Source: Heloderma charlesbogerti (taxonomy: Eukaryota; Chordata; Lepidosauria; Squamata; Helodermatidae). Taken from it: a DNA stretch of 64,000 bases. Location of the stretch: contig JANEZZ010001552.1 in NCBI GenBank assembly GCA_026122225.1, positions 62,001 to 126,000 of the forward strand. Reading direction: 5' to 3'. Each line of letters opens with the position of its first letter. The first letter of the stretch is position 1. Positions 20,260 to 30,870 of this stretch are shown one piece after another. The translations under genes were made by a program, and so were the position numbers. The notes beneath the pieces are model-generated. The model saw only the letters and a program-made list of their open reading frames with translations. It was not told the DNA's origin and did no database searches.

Positions 20260-20810
20260 CCCCTTTGATAATGCTTCTCCCTATATTGATTCCTGGTCTT
20301 CACCCCCAGCCCCTAAACAGGAATGTTGTTATGATGCTCTACCATGGAGAGGTGTTTCCGCTGCAGCCCATCGCCATCTGCTCTGCAAAGGAGGAAAAGG
20401 GTCGTACGTTAGATCTCGGGGTAATGGTATTCAGGCTCACTCATCAATATTTATTGATTTCAAATATTTTGGACTTGTGCACTAACACGGTAATACAACC
20501 AGAACAGGATTTGGATTTCAGGATTTGGGCCAGAAAGACCTAGGGAAAATGTGGATGCATGGAAAGTAAGTTGTAAGCAAGCACAATGTGTGACATTGCA
20601 CAACAACATTACTGATCACAGGGCACATTTAAGGCATCAGCATTCGCTTACAGCTTCCTGGCTTTGTGTAGCTTGAGCCAACCTGAGATAGCCTTAACGC
20701 TGGTCTTAAACTGGCTCACCGAAGAACTGATTGAGTCAGTTCCTGTTCCCTGCTTTTGTGGTGGGGGTGGCATTTGCGAAGTTTTATTTACTATTTACTA
20801 TTTGCTTTTC

Positions 20811-21503
20811 CTGGTTTGAAACTCAACATTAAAAAAACGAAGATCATGGCATCTGGCCCCATCACTTCCTGGCATATAGAAGGGGAAGAAATGGAAGCAG
20901 TGACAGATTTTATTTTCTTGGGCTCCAAGATCACTGCAGATGGTGACTGTAGCCATGAAATTAAAAGACGCTTGCTCCTTGGGAGGAAAGCTATGGCAAA
21001 CCTAGGCAGCATAGTAAGAAGCGGAGACATCACCTTGCTGACAAAGGTCCGTCTTATCAAAGCTATGGTTTTCCCAGTAGTAATGTATGGCTGTGAGAGC
21101 TGATCTATAAGGAAAGCTGAGCGCCAAAGAATTGATGCTTTCGAACTGTGGTGCTGGAGAAGACTCTTACGAGTCCCCTGGACTGCAAGGAGGTCAAATC
21201 AGTCCATCCCAAAGGAAATCAACCCGGAGTGCTCATTGGAAGGACAGATACTGAAGCTGAAGCTCAAATATTTTGGCCTCCAAATGCGAAGAGAAAACTC
21301 CCTGGAAAAGACCCTGATGCTGGGAAAGACTGAAGGCAAAAGGAGAAGGGGACGGCAGAAGATGAGATGGCTAGATAGCATCACCGATGCAATGAATGGG
21401 AACTTGGGCACACTCCGGGAGAGAGCGGAGGACAGGAAGGCCTGGCGTGCTATGGTCCATGGGGTCACGAAGAGTCGGACACGACTGAACAATAACAACA
21501 ACA
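20811..21503 (+). mobile_element. BovB (RTE) LINE, 5'-truncated
   Basis: Last about 690 bp of BovB, from the codons for LKLNIKKTKIMASGPITSW onward to the CACGACTGAACAATAACAAC tail. Target duplication ATTTGCTTTTC (20800-20810, 21504-21514). The frame is broken by TGA at 21101 (Trp codon in relatives). Confidence 0.93.
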
Positions 21504-21677
21504 ATTTGCTTTTCACTATTTTCTTAGAGCAAAATTGTTCTGTTTCATTATAAAAGGAAAATAAGAAGGAAAAGCCTGCAATTAAAACCCTATATAATAG
21601 GGAAGAAGACCTGACTAATAAAGGAGAAATTCAGACTGCAAGAGTATATGTGTTTACCAGGGAGTAAGTCCCACAGA

Positions 21678-23914
21678 CCCCTTCATGGATCACTGCCTTG
21701 TTGTGGCGAAGGGGCTTGCGTAACTCAGTGAAGCCATAAGCTATGCCGTGCAGGGCCACCCAAGACGGACAGGTCATGGCAGAGAGTTCTGACAAAATGT
21801 GGTCCACTGGAGAAGGAAATGGCAACCCACTCCAGTATTCTTGCCAAGAAAACCCCATGGAACGAATATACAGTGGAGGTGAGGAATAGATTTCAGGGAT
21901 TAGACCTGATAGACAGAGTGCCTGAGGAACTATGGACGGAGGTCCGTAACATTGTTCAGGAGGCAGCAACGAAATCCGTCCCAAAGAAAAAGAAATGTAA
22001 GAAAGCCAAGTGGCTGTCAGATGAGGCTTTACAAGTAGCTGAGGAAAGAAGGGAAGCGAAAAGCAAGGGAGAAAGGGGAAGATATACCCAACTGAATGCA
22101 GAGTTCCAGAGAATAGCAAGGAGAGACAAGAAGGCCTTCTTAAATGAACAATGCAAAGAAATCGAGGAAAACAACAGAATGGGAAAGACTAGAGATCTCT
22201 TCAAGAAAATTGGAGATCTCAAGGGAACGTTTTGTGCAAAGACGGGCATGATAAAGGACAAAGAAGGCAAGGACCTAACAGAAGCAGATGAGATTAAGAA
22301 GAGGTGGCAAGAATACACAGAAGAACTATACAGGAAAGATCTGAATGTCCCTGATAGCCATGATAGTGCGGTCACTGAACTTGAGCCGGACATCCTAGAG
22401 AGTGAGGTCAAGTGGGCCTTAGGAAGCATTAGTAACAACAAAGCTAGCGGAGATGACAGTATTCCAGCCGAGCTATTTAAAATCCTAGAAGATGATGCTG
22501 TTAAAGTGCTGCATTCAATATGCCAACAAATCTGGAACACTCAACAGTGGCCACAAGACTGGAAAAGGTCAGTTTACATTCCAATTCCAAAGAAGGGCAA
22601 CGCCAAAGAGTGTTCAAACTACCGCACAATTGCGCTCATTTCACATGCCAGCAAGGTGATGCTCAAAATCCTACAAGCTAGGCTTCAGCAGTATGCGAAC
22701 CGAGAACTACCGGAAGTACAAGCTGGGTTTAGAAGAGGCAGAGGAACTAGAGATCAAATCGCCAACATTCGCTGCATCATGGAGAAAGCAAGAGAATTCC
22801 AGAAAAACGTCTATTTCTGCTTCATTGACTACGCTAAAGCCTTTGATTGTGTGGATCACAACAAACTGTGGCAAATTCTTAAAGAGATGGGAGTACCAGA
22901 CCACCTTACCTGTCTCCTGAGAAACCTGTACGAGGGTCAAGAAGCAACAGTAAGAACCAGACATGGAACAACCGAGTGGTTCAAAATTGGGAAAGGAGTA
23001 CGACAAGGCTGCATATTGTCACCCTGCTTATTTAACTTATATGCAGAGTACATCATGAGAAATGCCGGGTTGGATGAATCAGAGGTTGGAATTAAGATTG
23101 CCGGGAGAATTATCAACAACCTCCGATATGCAGACGATACCACCCTAATGGCAGAAAGCGAAGAGGATCTCAAGAGCCTCTTGTTGAGGGTGAAAGAGGA
23201 GAGTGCAAAAGCTGGTTTGAAACTCAACATTAAAAAAACGAAGATCATGGCATCTGGCCCCATCACTTCCTGGCATATAGAAGGGGAAGAAATGGAAGCA
23301 GTGACAGATTTTACTTTCTTGGGCTCCAAGATCACCGCAGACGGTGACTGTAGCCATGAAATTAAAAGACGCTTGCTCCTTGGGAGGAAAGCTATGGCCA
23401 ACCTAGACAGCATAGTAAGAAGCAGAGACATCACCTTGCCGACAAAGGTCCGTCTAATCAAAGCTATGGTTTTCCCAGTAGTAATGTATGGCTGTGAGAG
23501 CTGGACTATAAGGAAGGCTGAGCGCCGAAGAATTGATGCTTTCGAACTGTGGTGCTGGAGAAGACTCTTACGAGTCCCCTGGACTGCAAGGAGGTCAAAT
23601 CAGTCCATCCTAAAGGAAATCAACCCTGAGTGCTCATTGGAAGGACAGATAATGAAGCTGAAGCTCCAATATTTTGGCCACCTAATGCGAAGAGAAAACT
23701 CCCTGGAAAAGACCCTGATGCTGGGAAAGACTGAAGGCAAAAGGAGAAGGGGACGGCAGAGGATGAGATGGCTAGATAGCATCACGGATGCAATGAATAT
23801 GAACTTGAGCACGCTCCGGGAGAGAACGCAGGACAGGAAGGCCTGGCGTGCTGTGGTCCATGGGGTCACGAAGAGTCGGACACGACTGAACGACTGAACA
23901 ACAACAACAACAAC
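21678..23914 (+). mobile_element. BovB (RTE) LINE with open RT frame, endonuclease deleted
   Basis: 5' end CCCCTTCATGGATCACTG, 3' tail (AAC)n, perfect 12-bp target duplication AAGTCCCACAGA at 21666-21677 and 23915-23926. A frame of 692 codons (21819-23897) includes RT signatures NYRTIALISHASKVMLK, FCFIDYAKAFDCVDH, GVRQGCILSPCLFNLY and LRYADDTTLM, and ends SRTRLND. Against the - strand copy at 30871-34097 about 1 kb is missing at 21857: the apurinic endonuclease domain. Apparently young, but unable to nick DNA alone. Confidence 0.93.
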
Positions 23915-24884
23915 AAGTCCCACAGAACTCAGTGAGGCTGACTTCTCAGTAGGCATGCATGTGTAGGTTTGCACAAGAGGCTGTTCATCAGGAACCCTGC
24001 TTCTGTGCTAAAGATGAAGCAACAGAAAGGGCAGAATCTGCTAGCTGCTAATTTATGTTGCTGGGGGCCTTTGCTGAACAGAACTGACTTTTGAGTAAAT
24101 GTTATAGGAGGATCTTGGACACGGGGAAGGACACTGCAGGTTCATGCTGTATTAAGCACCATGTCAATGACCATTTGGGCTTGGATCCAGATGAAGTCAT
24201 CCTTAGAGTAGACCCACTGAAATCAAAGGCCGTTCAATTACTCATGGGCCCCGTCAGAAAAAGAAGGTGCATTTCCATCTTTATTTAAAGGATTTTCTGA
24301 CCAGCCTTCACCCCTGTTTCTGGGGTGGGTTACAGAACAATAAAACCCCAATCGCATGAACTACAAAAATAGGAATTTAAAAATAAAGCGGCAGGAGAGT
24401 TCAAAGAGCTAAACTTGAAAAGCCTGGGGAAATTGCATTCTCATCTGGAGGCAAAGTGAGAGCATTATTTTGGCAGGGAGCCCCAGAAATGGAGGGCCAG
24501 GCTTGGGAAGGCCTTAGCTGTCCCCTCTTCCCTTCTGCAGGCCTGTTCCCCATCCCTTCTGCCTGCATTCTCTCCCCCTCTCTCTCTTCAGCCTGAATGT
24601 TTCCTCTCCTTCTCCCAAACCCACTTGGAATTCACCAGAACCTGCAACCAGGCCGGGACCCTCAGAAGCTCTGTGGGCTTCACAGATGCCCCTCTGTTCC
24701 CCATCAAAGCCTCACAGGGGCAAGTTCCTGCCTCAAGGCCGGCTGAGCCTTTCTCCATCAGAGGGGAGAAGAATACGGCTTTGGCAGGTCACCTCCTCCC
24801 CTTTCCTCCAGTTCCCTCTCTTGGACTTCAGATTCAGCCTTTTTTGACCAAGCTCTGAAGTTCAAATATGCTGCATGTTCTGGG

Positions 24885-27565
24885 CCATTTTGCAGAATAC
24901 AGACTATGGTCCGGACTGGGTATCGGAACGTGGTTTCTATGGACATTTTGTGGCTTATTGTGTCCCTGCCATGGCGGTATGTGTGGCTGGCAAGTTTGGT
25001 TCGTTTGGCTCGCTTGGAAGTTGCCGTCCTGGCCTGTTTTGCAGAATACAGACGACGGCCCAGAACCGGTATTAGAGCGTGGTTTGTGTGGACGTTTTGT
25101 GGCCATTTGCGTCCCTGCCATGGCGTTATGTGTGGCTGGCGAGTTTGGTTCGTTTGGCTCGCTTGGAAGTTGCCGTCCTGGCCTGTTTTGCAGAATACGG
25201 ACGACGGCCCACAACCGGTATCAGAGCGTGGTTTGTGTGGACGTTTTGTGGCCAGTTGCGTCCCTGCCACGGAGTTACGTGTGGCTGGTGAGTTTGGTTC
25301 GTTTCGCTCACTTGGAAGCTGCCGTCCTGGCCTGTTCTGCAGAAATCGGATGATGGCCCAGAACTGGTATCGGAACGTGGTTTGTGTGGACGTTTTGTGG
25401 CCAATTGCGTCCCTGCCACGGAGTTACGTGTGACTGGTGAGTTTGGTTGATTCGGCTCGCTTGGAAGTGGCCGTCCTGGCCGGTTCTGCAGAATACACAC
25501 GATGGCCCAGAACCAGTATCGGAACGTGGTTTGTGTGGACGTTTTGTGGCCAATTGCGTCCCTGCCACGGAGTTACATGTGACTGGTGAGTTTGCTTGAT
25601 TCGGCTCGCTTGGAAGTGGCCGTCCTGGCCGGTTCTGCAGAATACACACGATGGCCCAGAACCGGTATCGGAACGTGGTTTGTGTGGACGTTTTGTGGCC
25701 AATTGCGTCCCTGCCACGGAGTTACGTGTGACTGGTGAGTTTGCTTGATTCGGCTCGCTTGGAAGTGGCCGTCCTGGCCAGTTCTGCAGAATACACACGA
25801 TGGTACAGAACCGGTATCGGAACGTGGTTTGTGTGGACGTTTTGTGGCCAATTGCGTCCCTGCCACGGAGTTACGTGTGACTGGTGAGTTTGCTTGATTC
25901 GGCTCGCTTGGAAGTGGCCGTCCTGGCCGGTTCTGCAGAATACACACGATGGCCCAGAACCGGTATCGGAACGTGGTTTGTGTGGACGTTTTGTGGCCAA
26001 TAGCGTCCCTGCCACGGAGTTACGTGTGACTGGTGAGTTTGCTTGATTCGGCTCGCTTGGAAGTGGCCGTCCTGGCCGGTTCTGCAGAATACACACGATG
26101 GCCCAGAACCGGTATCGGAACGTGGTTTGTGTGGACGTTTTGTGGCCAATTGCGTCCCTGCCACGGAGTTACGTGTGACTGGTGAGTTTGCTTGATTCGG
26201 CTCGCTTGGAAGTGGCCGTCCTGGCCGGTTCTGCAGAATACACACGATGGCCCAGAACCGGTATCGGAACGTGGTTTGTGTGGACGTTTTGTGGCCAACT
26301 GCGTCCCTGCCACGGAGTTACGTGTGACTGGTGAGTTTGCTTGATTCGGCTCGCTTGGAAGTGGCTGTCCTGGCCGGTTCTGCAGAATACACACGATGGC
26401 CCAGAACCGGTATCGGAACGTGGTTTGTGTGGACGTTTTGTGGCCAATTGCGTCCCTGCCACGGAGTTACATGTGACTGGTGAGTTTGCTTGATTCGGCT
26501 CGCTTGGAAGTGGCCGTCCTGGCCGGTTCTGCAGAATACACACGATGGCCCAGAACCGGTATCGGAACGTGGTTTGTGTGGACGTTTTGTGGCCAATTGC
26601 GTCCCTGCCACGGAGTTACGTGTGACTGGTGAGTTTGCTTGATTCGGCTCGCTTGGAAGTGGCCGTCCTGGCCGGTTCTGCAGAATACACACGATGGTAC
26701 AGAACCGGTATCGGAACGTGGTTTGTGTGGACGTTTTGTGGCCAATTGCGTCCCTGCCACGGAGTTACGTGTGACTGGTGAGTTTGCTTGATTCGGCTCG
26801 CTTGGAAGTGGCCGTCCTGGCCGGTTCTGCAGAATACACACGATGGCCCAGAACCGGTATCGGAACGTGGTTTGTGTGGACGTTTTGTGGCCAATTGCGT
26901 CCCTGCCACGGAGTTACGTGTGACTGGTGAGTTTGCTTGATTCGGCTCGCTTGGAAGTGGCCGTCCTGGCCGGTTCTGCAGAATACACACGATGGCCCAG
27001 AGCCGGTATCGGAACGTGGTTTGTGTGGACGTTTTGTGGCCAATTGCGTCCCTGCCACGGAGTTACGTGTGACTGGTGAGTTTGCTTGATTCGGCTCGCT
27101 TGGAAGTGGCCGTCCTGGCCGGTTCTGCAGAATACACACGATGGCCCAGAACCGGTATCGGAACGTGGTTTGTGTGGACTTTTTGTGGCCTGTTGCGTCC
27201 CTGCCACGGAGTTACGTGTGACTGGTGAGTTTGCTTGATTCGGCTCGCTTGGAAGTGGCCGTCCTGGCCGGTTCTGCAGAATACACACGATGGCCCAGAA
27301 CCGGTATCGGAACGTGGTTTGTGTGGACGTTTTGTGGCCAACTGCGTCCCTGCCACGGAGTTACGTGTGACTGGTGAGTTTGCTTGATTCGGCTCGCTTG
27401 GAAGTGGCCGTCCTGGCCGGTTCTGCAGAATACACACGATGGCCCAGAACCGGTATCGGAACGTGGTTTGTGTGGGCGTTTTGTGGCCAACTGCGTCCCT
27501 GCCACGGAGTTACGTGTGGCTGGTGAGTTTGCTTGATTCGGCTCGCTTGGAAGTGGCCGTTCTGT
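24885..27565 (+). repeat. 149-bp tandem satellite array, about 18 copies
   Basis: Head-to-tail monomers of 149 bp. Identical landmarks such as CAGAATACACACGATGG, CGGAACGTGGTTTGTGTGG and GATTCGGCTCGCTTGG recur every 149 bp. The first three copies (to about 25350) are diverged; copies from about 25400 to 27540 are almost identical, with single-base variants such as GGTACAG for GGCCCAG at 25802 and 26696. No stop interrupts long stretches on either strand, which creates repeated 124-codon frames on the - strand; these are not considered genes. It ends at a fold-back element terminus next to the GC block. Confidence 0.95.
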
Positions 27566-27640
27566 TCCCGCTGTGTTGTGGGCAATAAAAGGTTACTAAT
27601 AACAGAGTGTCATTAAGAGAATATTAATATTAATAACCAC
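27560..27640 (+). mobile_element. Right terminus of fold-back element in unit 2
   Basis: After the last monomer the sequence CTGTTCCCGCTGTGTTGTGG, an AATAAAAGGTTACTAATAACAG segment and an AATATTAATATTAATAACC run match 46590-46675 almost base for base. No inverted left arm is found upstream of the array (24840-24890), so unit 2 keeps only half of the element. Confidence 0.6.
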
Positions 27641-28085
27641 TAATGGACTATCGCGAGGGCTCCGGCCTCCAGTGCTCCCGTTCCTGGCGGGCTTTCCCAG
27701 GACAAGGGGCCGCTCCGGCCTGTCCCGCTGCGCCCCGCGCCGGCCCCGCGGCCCCTGCGGCGCGCCTTCCTCCGCTCCGCGCGGCAGCCGCTTCCCCGGC
27801 GGGGCTCCAGCCCGGGCACGCGCGGCAGGCGCGGCTCGCGGCCCGGGGCGGGGCGGGCGGGGCGAGCGGGAGGGGCGCGGCTGCGGCGGGCGGGGCTGCG
27901 GGAAGGGTCTCCTGCTGGGGCGCGTCCCCTCGCGCGCCCGGAGACCTCCCCAAGACGCCCCGGAGTCCCGGCGGGGGCGAAGGGAAGACGGGCGAGCGGG
28001 GCGAGGCAGGGAAGGGCCCCCGGGAGCGCGAGCAGCGCGGCGCGCCGGGAAGCCTCCCGCTGCTGGCGGAGGGCAGCGGGGAGGT
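27640..28085 (+). promoter_or_regulatory. GC/CpG-rich promoter-like block of gene 2
   Basis: Nearly the same block as at 46675-47100, including the TATCGCGAGG start and GC boxes. Here it ends abruptly near 28075, in a remnant of the gene 3 type first exon (CTGCTGGCGGAGGGCAG), and then switches to sequence matching unit 1 (from 1257). The ATG used in gene 3 reads ACG here, so this block could only supply a noncoding first exon for gene 2. Confidence 0.55.
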
Positions 28086-28574
28086 CACTGAGAATCAGTG
28101 GGAAAGATAGCTTGAGATCTCCCCGCCCCCTTCCTACACACAAACACACCCCGCACAGAGAAACACGCAACGCAGGGACTGGGCCTTTCTTGCTTCCCCA
28201 TGCTTATGGGAGTCAATTTCCTCCCCTCTTTTCTTGGAGAGGGTCTTGTCAGCCCCTTCCCAGGGACAGAACTCTGAGTGTGGAAGCAATGAAACAGGCT
28301 TCGGACTGACCTTCATTTCCTGGAAAAGGGATAGGGATCTGGCCGTTGACTTTGGGGTCGGGGGCGAGGGGGAAAGAGGATGCAGCTGCTGTGGGCAGGG
28401 GAAGGGGGCTCGCTGAAAGGTTCTTCCTGCTTGGGGTGTTTTATATATCCTCACCAAGAGAAGTAAGAGCTTTAGAAGACGTGGTCTCCTCCTCGCCACC
28501 AATCCAGCCAGCCCTTCCCTCAAGAACGAAATTGGTAGCAGAGCCAGGAGATCTGAGTCCTGGTGGAGCTGAAG

Positions 28575-29006
28575 ATGGAGAAGGAGGTGAAGATGGGAGA
28601 GAGAGACGTAGCTGGCCTTCAGGCAGGAAATGGCCCCTGGGACCTCGGGACTGGGAGCAGTGCAGAGTGCTGGGAAACCAGGGCGCAGACGCTGCTGGAG
28701 GAGGACAACTCTGCCTCCAATGAACAGCACCAGAGCTTCAGGACATTTTGCTACCAGGAGGCCGAGGGGCCCCGCGAGGTCTGCAGCCGACTCCACAAGC
28801 TTTGCCATCAGTGGCTGAAGCCAGAACAGCGCACCAAGACTCAGATGCTGGATTTAGTGATCCTGGAGCAGTTCCTGGCCGTCCTGCCCGCGGAGATGGA
28901 GAGCTGGGTCAGGGAGTGTGGAGCGGAGACCAGTTCCCAGGCGGTGGCCCTGGCGGAAGGTTTCCCCCTGAGCCAGGCAGAGGAGAAGAAGCAGGAAGAG
29001 ATGCAG
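28575..29006 (+). CDS. Gene 2 exon 1: SCAN domain
   Basis: 144 codons, open, with ATG 28575 and donor GTGAGG at 29007. Differs from gene 1 at only a few residues (for example Q to S before FRTF, and HTK to RTK). The close match extends upstream through the preceding 490 bp, in contrast to the more distant unit 3. Confidence 0.9.
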
Positions 29007-29966
29007 GTGAGGAGCTTTTATCCTGAGCAATCCCAGGGGATGGATAGGATCCAAAGATGGGATAGCCTAGCCCACCCCCCCCCCCAGGCCCCACTCCAGA
29101 AGACAGTGGTTTTGAATGTGTGGATCAGGCCCTCCTTAGTGGATCACAAGACCCCTGAAGGGAGGGTTGAAGTTCCAGGGAAGGAGGGGATCCTTCTTCA
29201 ACCAGCAGAACAGGACTAGCACTTCTGTATTCCAAAACTGTTCTGCTAGTAATGGACATTGTCAAGACACAGGGAAACTCTGGGAGGTAGTTTCAGATGC
29301 CCAGTTCTAGTCATCTTCTGATGCCAGGGTTGAATCATCAGTGCCAGTCCACAGATCCTTATGTGCTCCCCTGGCAAGGACCCGTCTGTGAGTGTGTTGC
29401 AGGTCTTGGAAGGCAGGATACGTTTGGAAGGCAGCCCAAGTTCAAGGAGATTGAGAAATGCTCCCCTTGGCCTTGGCCTGCCCCGTTCCTTTCCTGATCT
29501 CTCTCCCACCTTCCCGCCAGAGCCCCTCAGCCCTGCTTCAGGGGCAGGAGCCTCCAGACATGGCCACGGATCTCCCTGCGCTGAAAGAGGCTGCGTCAGA
29601 CCCCAGACACAGGCCGCTGGTCAGCGGGATGGTTCAGGAGGGTGACGCAGGGGCCATCTCACTGGGTAAGGAGAAATGGGCCGCATATCAACAAGGGCTG
29701 TCTCTCCCAAATGAGCCTGGAACCTGTGGGCTGCTGTGATGTTTCCCTTGGGCCTGTGTGGGGAGGAGAGATTTCCCTCCAGCCTTGCTAACATATTTAA
29801 AAGAGGAGTTTTCTTTCAATAGATTATGGCTGTAATCATCCAAAGCAGTACGCTGAAATACGCCTAAAGGCAATGTGGAAAAGGTTTGGTTCAGACTCCT
29901 TGTAATCCGCCCACAGAACTTTGGTAATTGGGTGGGTTAAAATTAGGAGGAGCTAAACTGCAAAGT

Positions 29967-30180
29967 TTCTGCCAACCTAGCAGTTCGAAAGCAAGTAGAT
30001 AAATAGGTACCGCCTCGGCGGGAAAGGTAACAGCGTTCCGTGCACCTCGGTGTTCAGTCATGCCGGCCACATGACCACGGAAGTGTCTTCGGACAGCGCT
30101 GGCTCTTCGGCTTAGAAACGGGGATGAGCACCGCACCCTAGAGTCGGACACGACTGGTTGGGGACACCTTTACCTTTTTT
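29967..30180 (+). mobile_element. Sauria-type SINE, 5'-truncated, gene 2 intron 2
   Basis: Body GTAACAGCGTTCCGTGCACC and GGCTCTTCGGCTTAGAAACG; BovB-like tail AGAGTCGGACACGACTGG then CACCTTTACCTTT. Target duplication TAAACTGCAAAGT (29954-29966, 30181-30193), the same site as the full-length copy in unit 3. Unit 1 has the empty site (3126-3138). Confidence 0.88.
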
Positions 30181-30534
30181 TAAACTGCAAAGTATCTTCC
30201 CACCTTCCTTGTCTTCCTCACAGGAAATGGAACAGCACTCAGAGGGACTGAAATGGCCCCGGGGCTTCCTTTTGGGCCTCCTTCCCTTTGTGGTGTCAGA
30301 CATACCGTGGCTGTGCTGTCAGGTCAGGCCAAGGGAGGATCAGCGGGGATCCCCTGGATCTCTCCCTGGGCTGCTAAGGATCCGCCTTTTTGCTTCACTC
30401 GGAATTGCATGGTAAGAAAGCATTGCAAACTACTGAGGAACCTCCAGTGAGCAGCCCCCATGAAAAGGGCAAACTCCATTTTAGGCATAATTAGAAGAGG
30501 ACCTGAGAATAAAACAGCGAATATCATACTGCCC

Positions 30535-30537
<3 letters not shown>

Positions 30538-30572
<35 letters not shown>

Positions 30573-30676
30573 CATTTATACCCCGCCTTTTTTCCTCTTG
30601 CAAGGAACCCAAGGCGGCTTACATTATCCTCCTCCTCTCCATTTTATCCTCACAACAACAACCCTGTGAGGTGGGT
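30538..30676 (-). mobile_element. L2-like 3' tail with (GATT)n
   Basis: (ATTG)n at 30538-30572, then TTTATACCCCGCC, GGAACCCAAGGCGGCTTAC and CAACAACCCTGTGAGG, a common squamate LINE tail in reverse. Interrupts the CR1. Confidence 0.6.
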
Positions 30677-30870
30677 ATACGGATCTGTGGTGAGACCACA
30701 CATGGAATACTGTGTACAGTTCTGGTCACCACACCTAAAAAGGGATATTGTAGAGCTGGAAAAGGTGCAGAAAATGATCAAGGGGCTGGAGCATCTCCCC
30801 AATGAAGAAAAGCTACAACACCTTGGATAGTTTAGCTTGGAAAAATGGAGGGTAAGGGGAGGTGCATGAT

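Noticed and set aside
21956..22540. 194-codon frame on the - strand opposite the BovB RT
   Set aside because: Shadow of the open BovB frame; no independent domain.
25000..27500. CRISPR-like array
   Set aside because: The 149-bp units are contiguous copies without unique spacers, in a vertebrate genome.
25126..27505. A ladder of overlapping 124-codon frames on the - strand in the satellite
   Set aside because: They repeat every 149 bp and arise because the monomer is stop-poor and not a multiple of three. No start context, splice signals or domain.
27640..28170. Long Ala/Pro/Arg-rich frames on both strands in the GC block
   Set aside because: High GC content removes stops. The peptides are composition-driven, and the unit 3 equivalent is best read as promoter plus the SCAN exon start.
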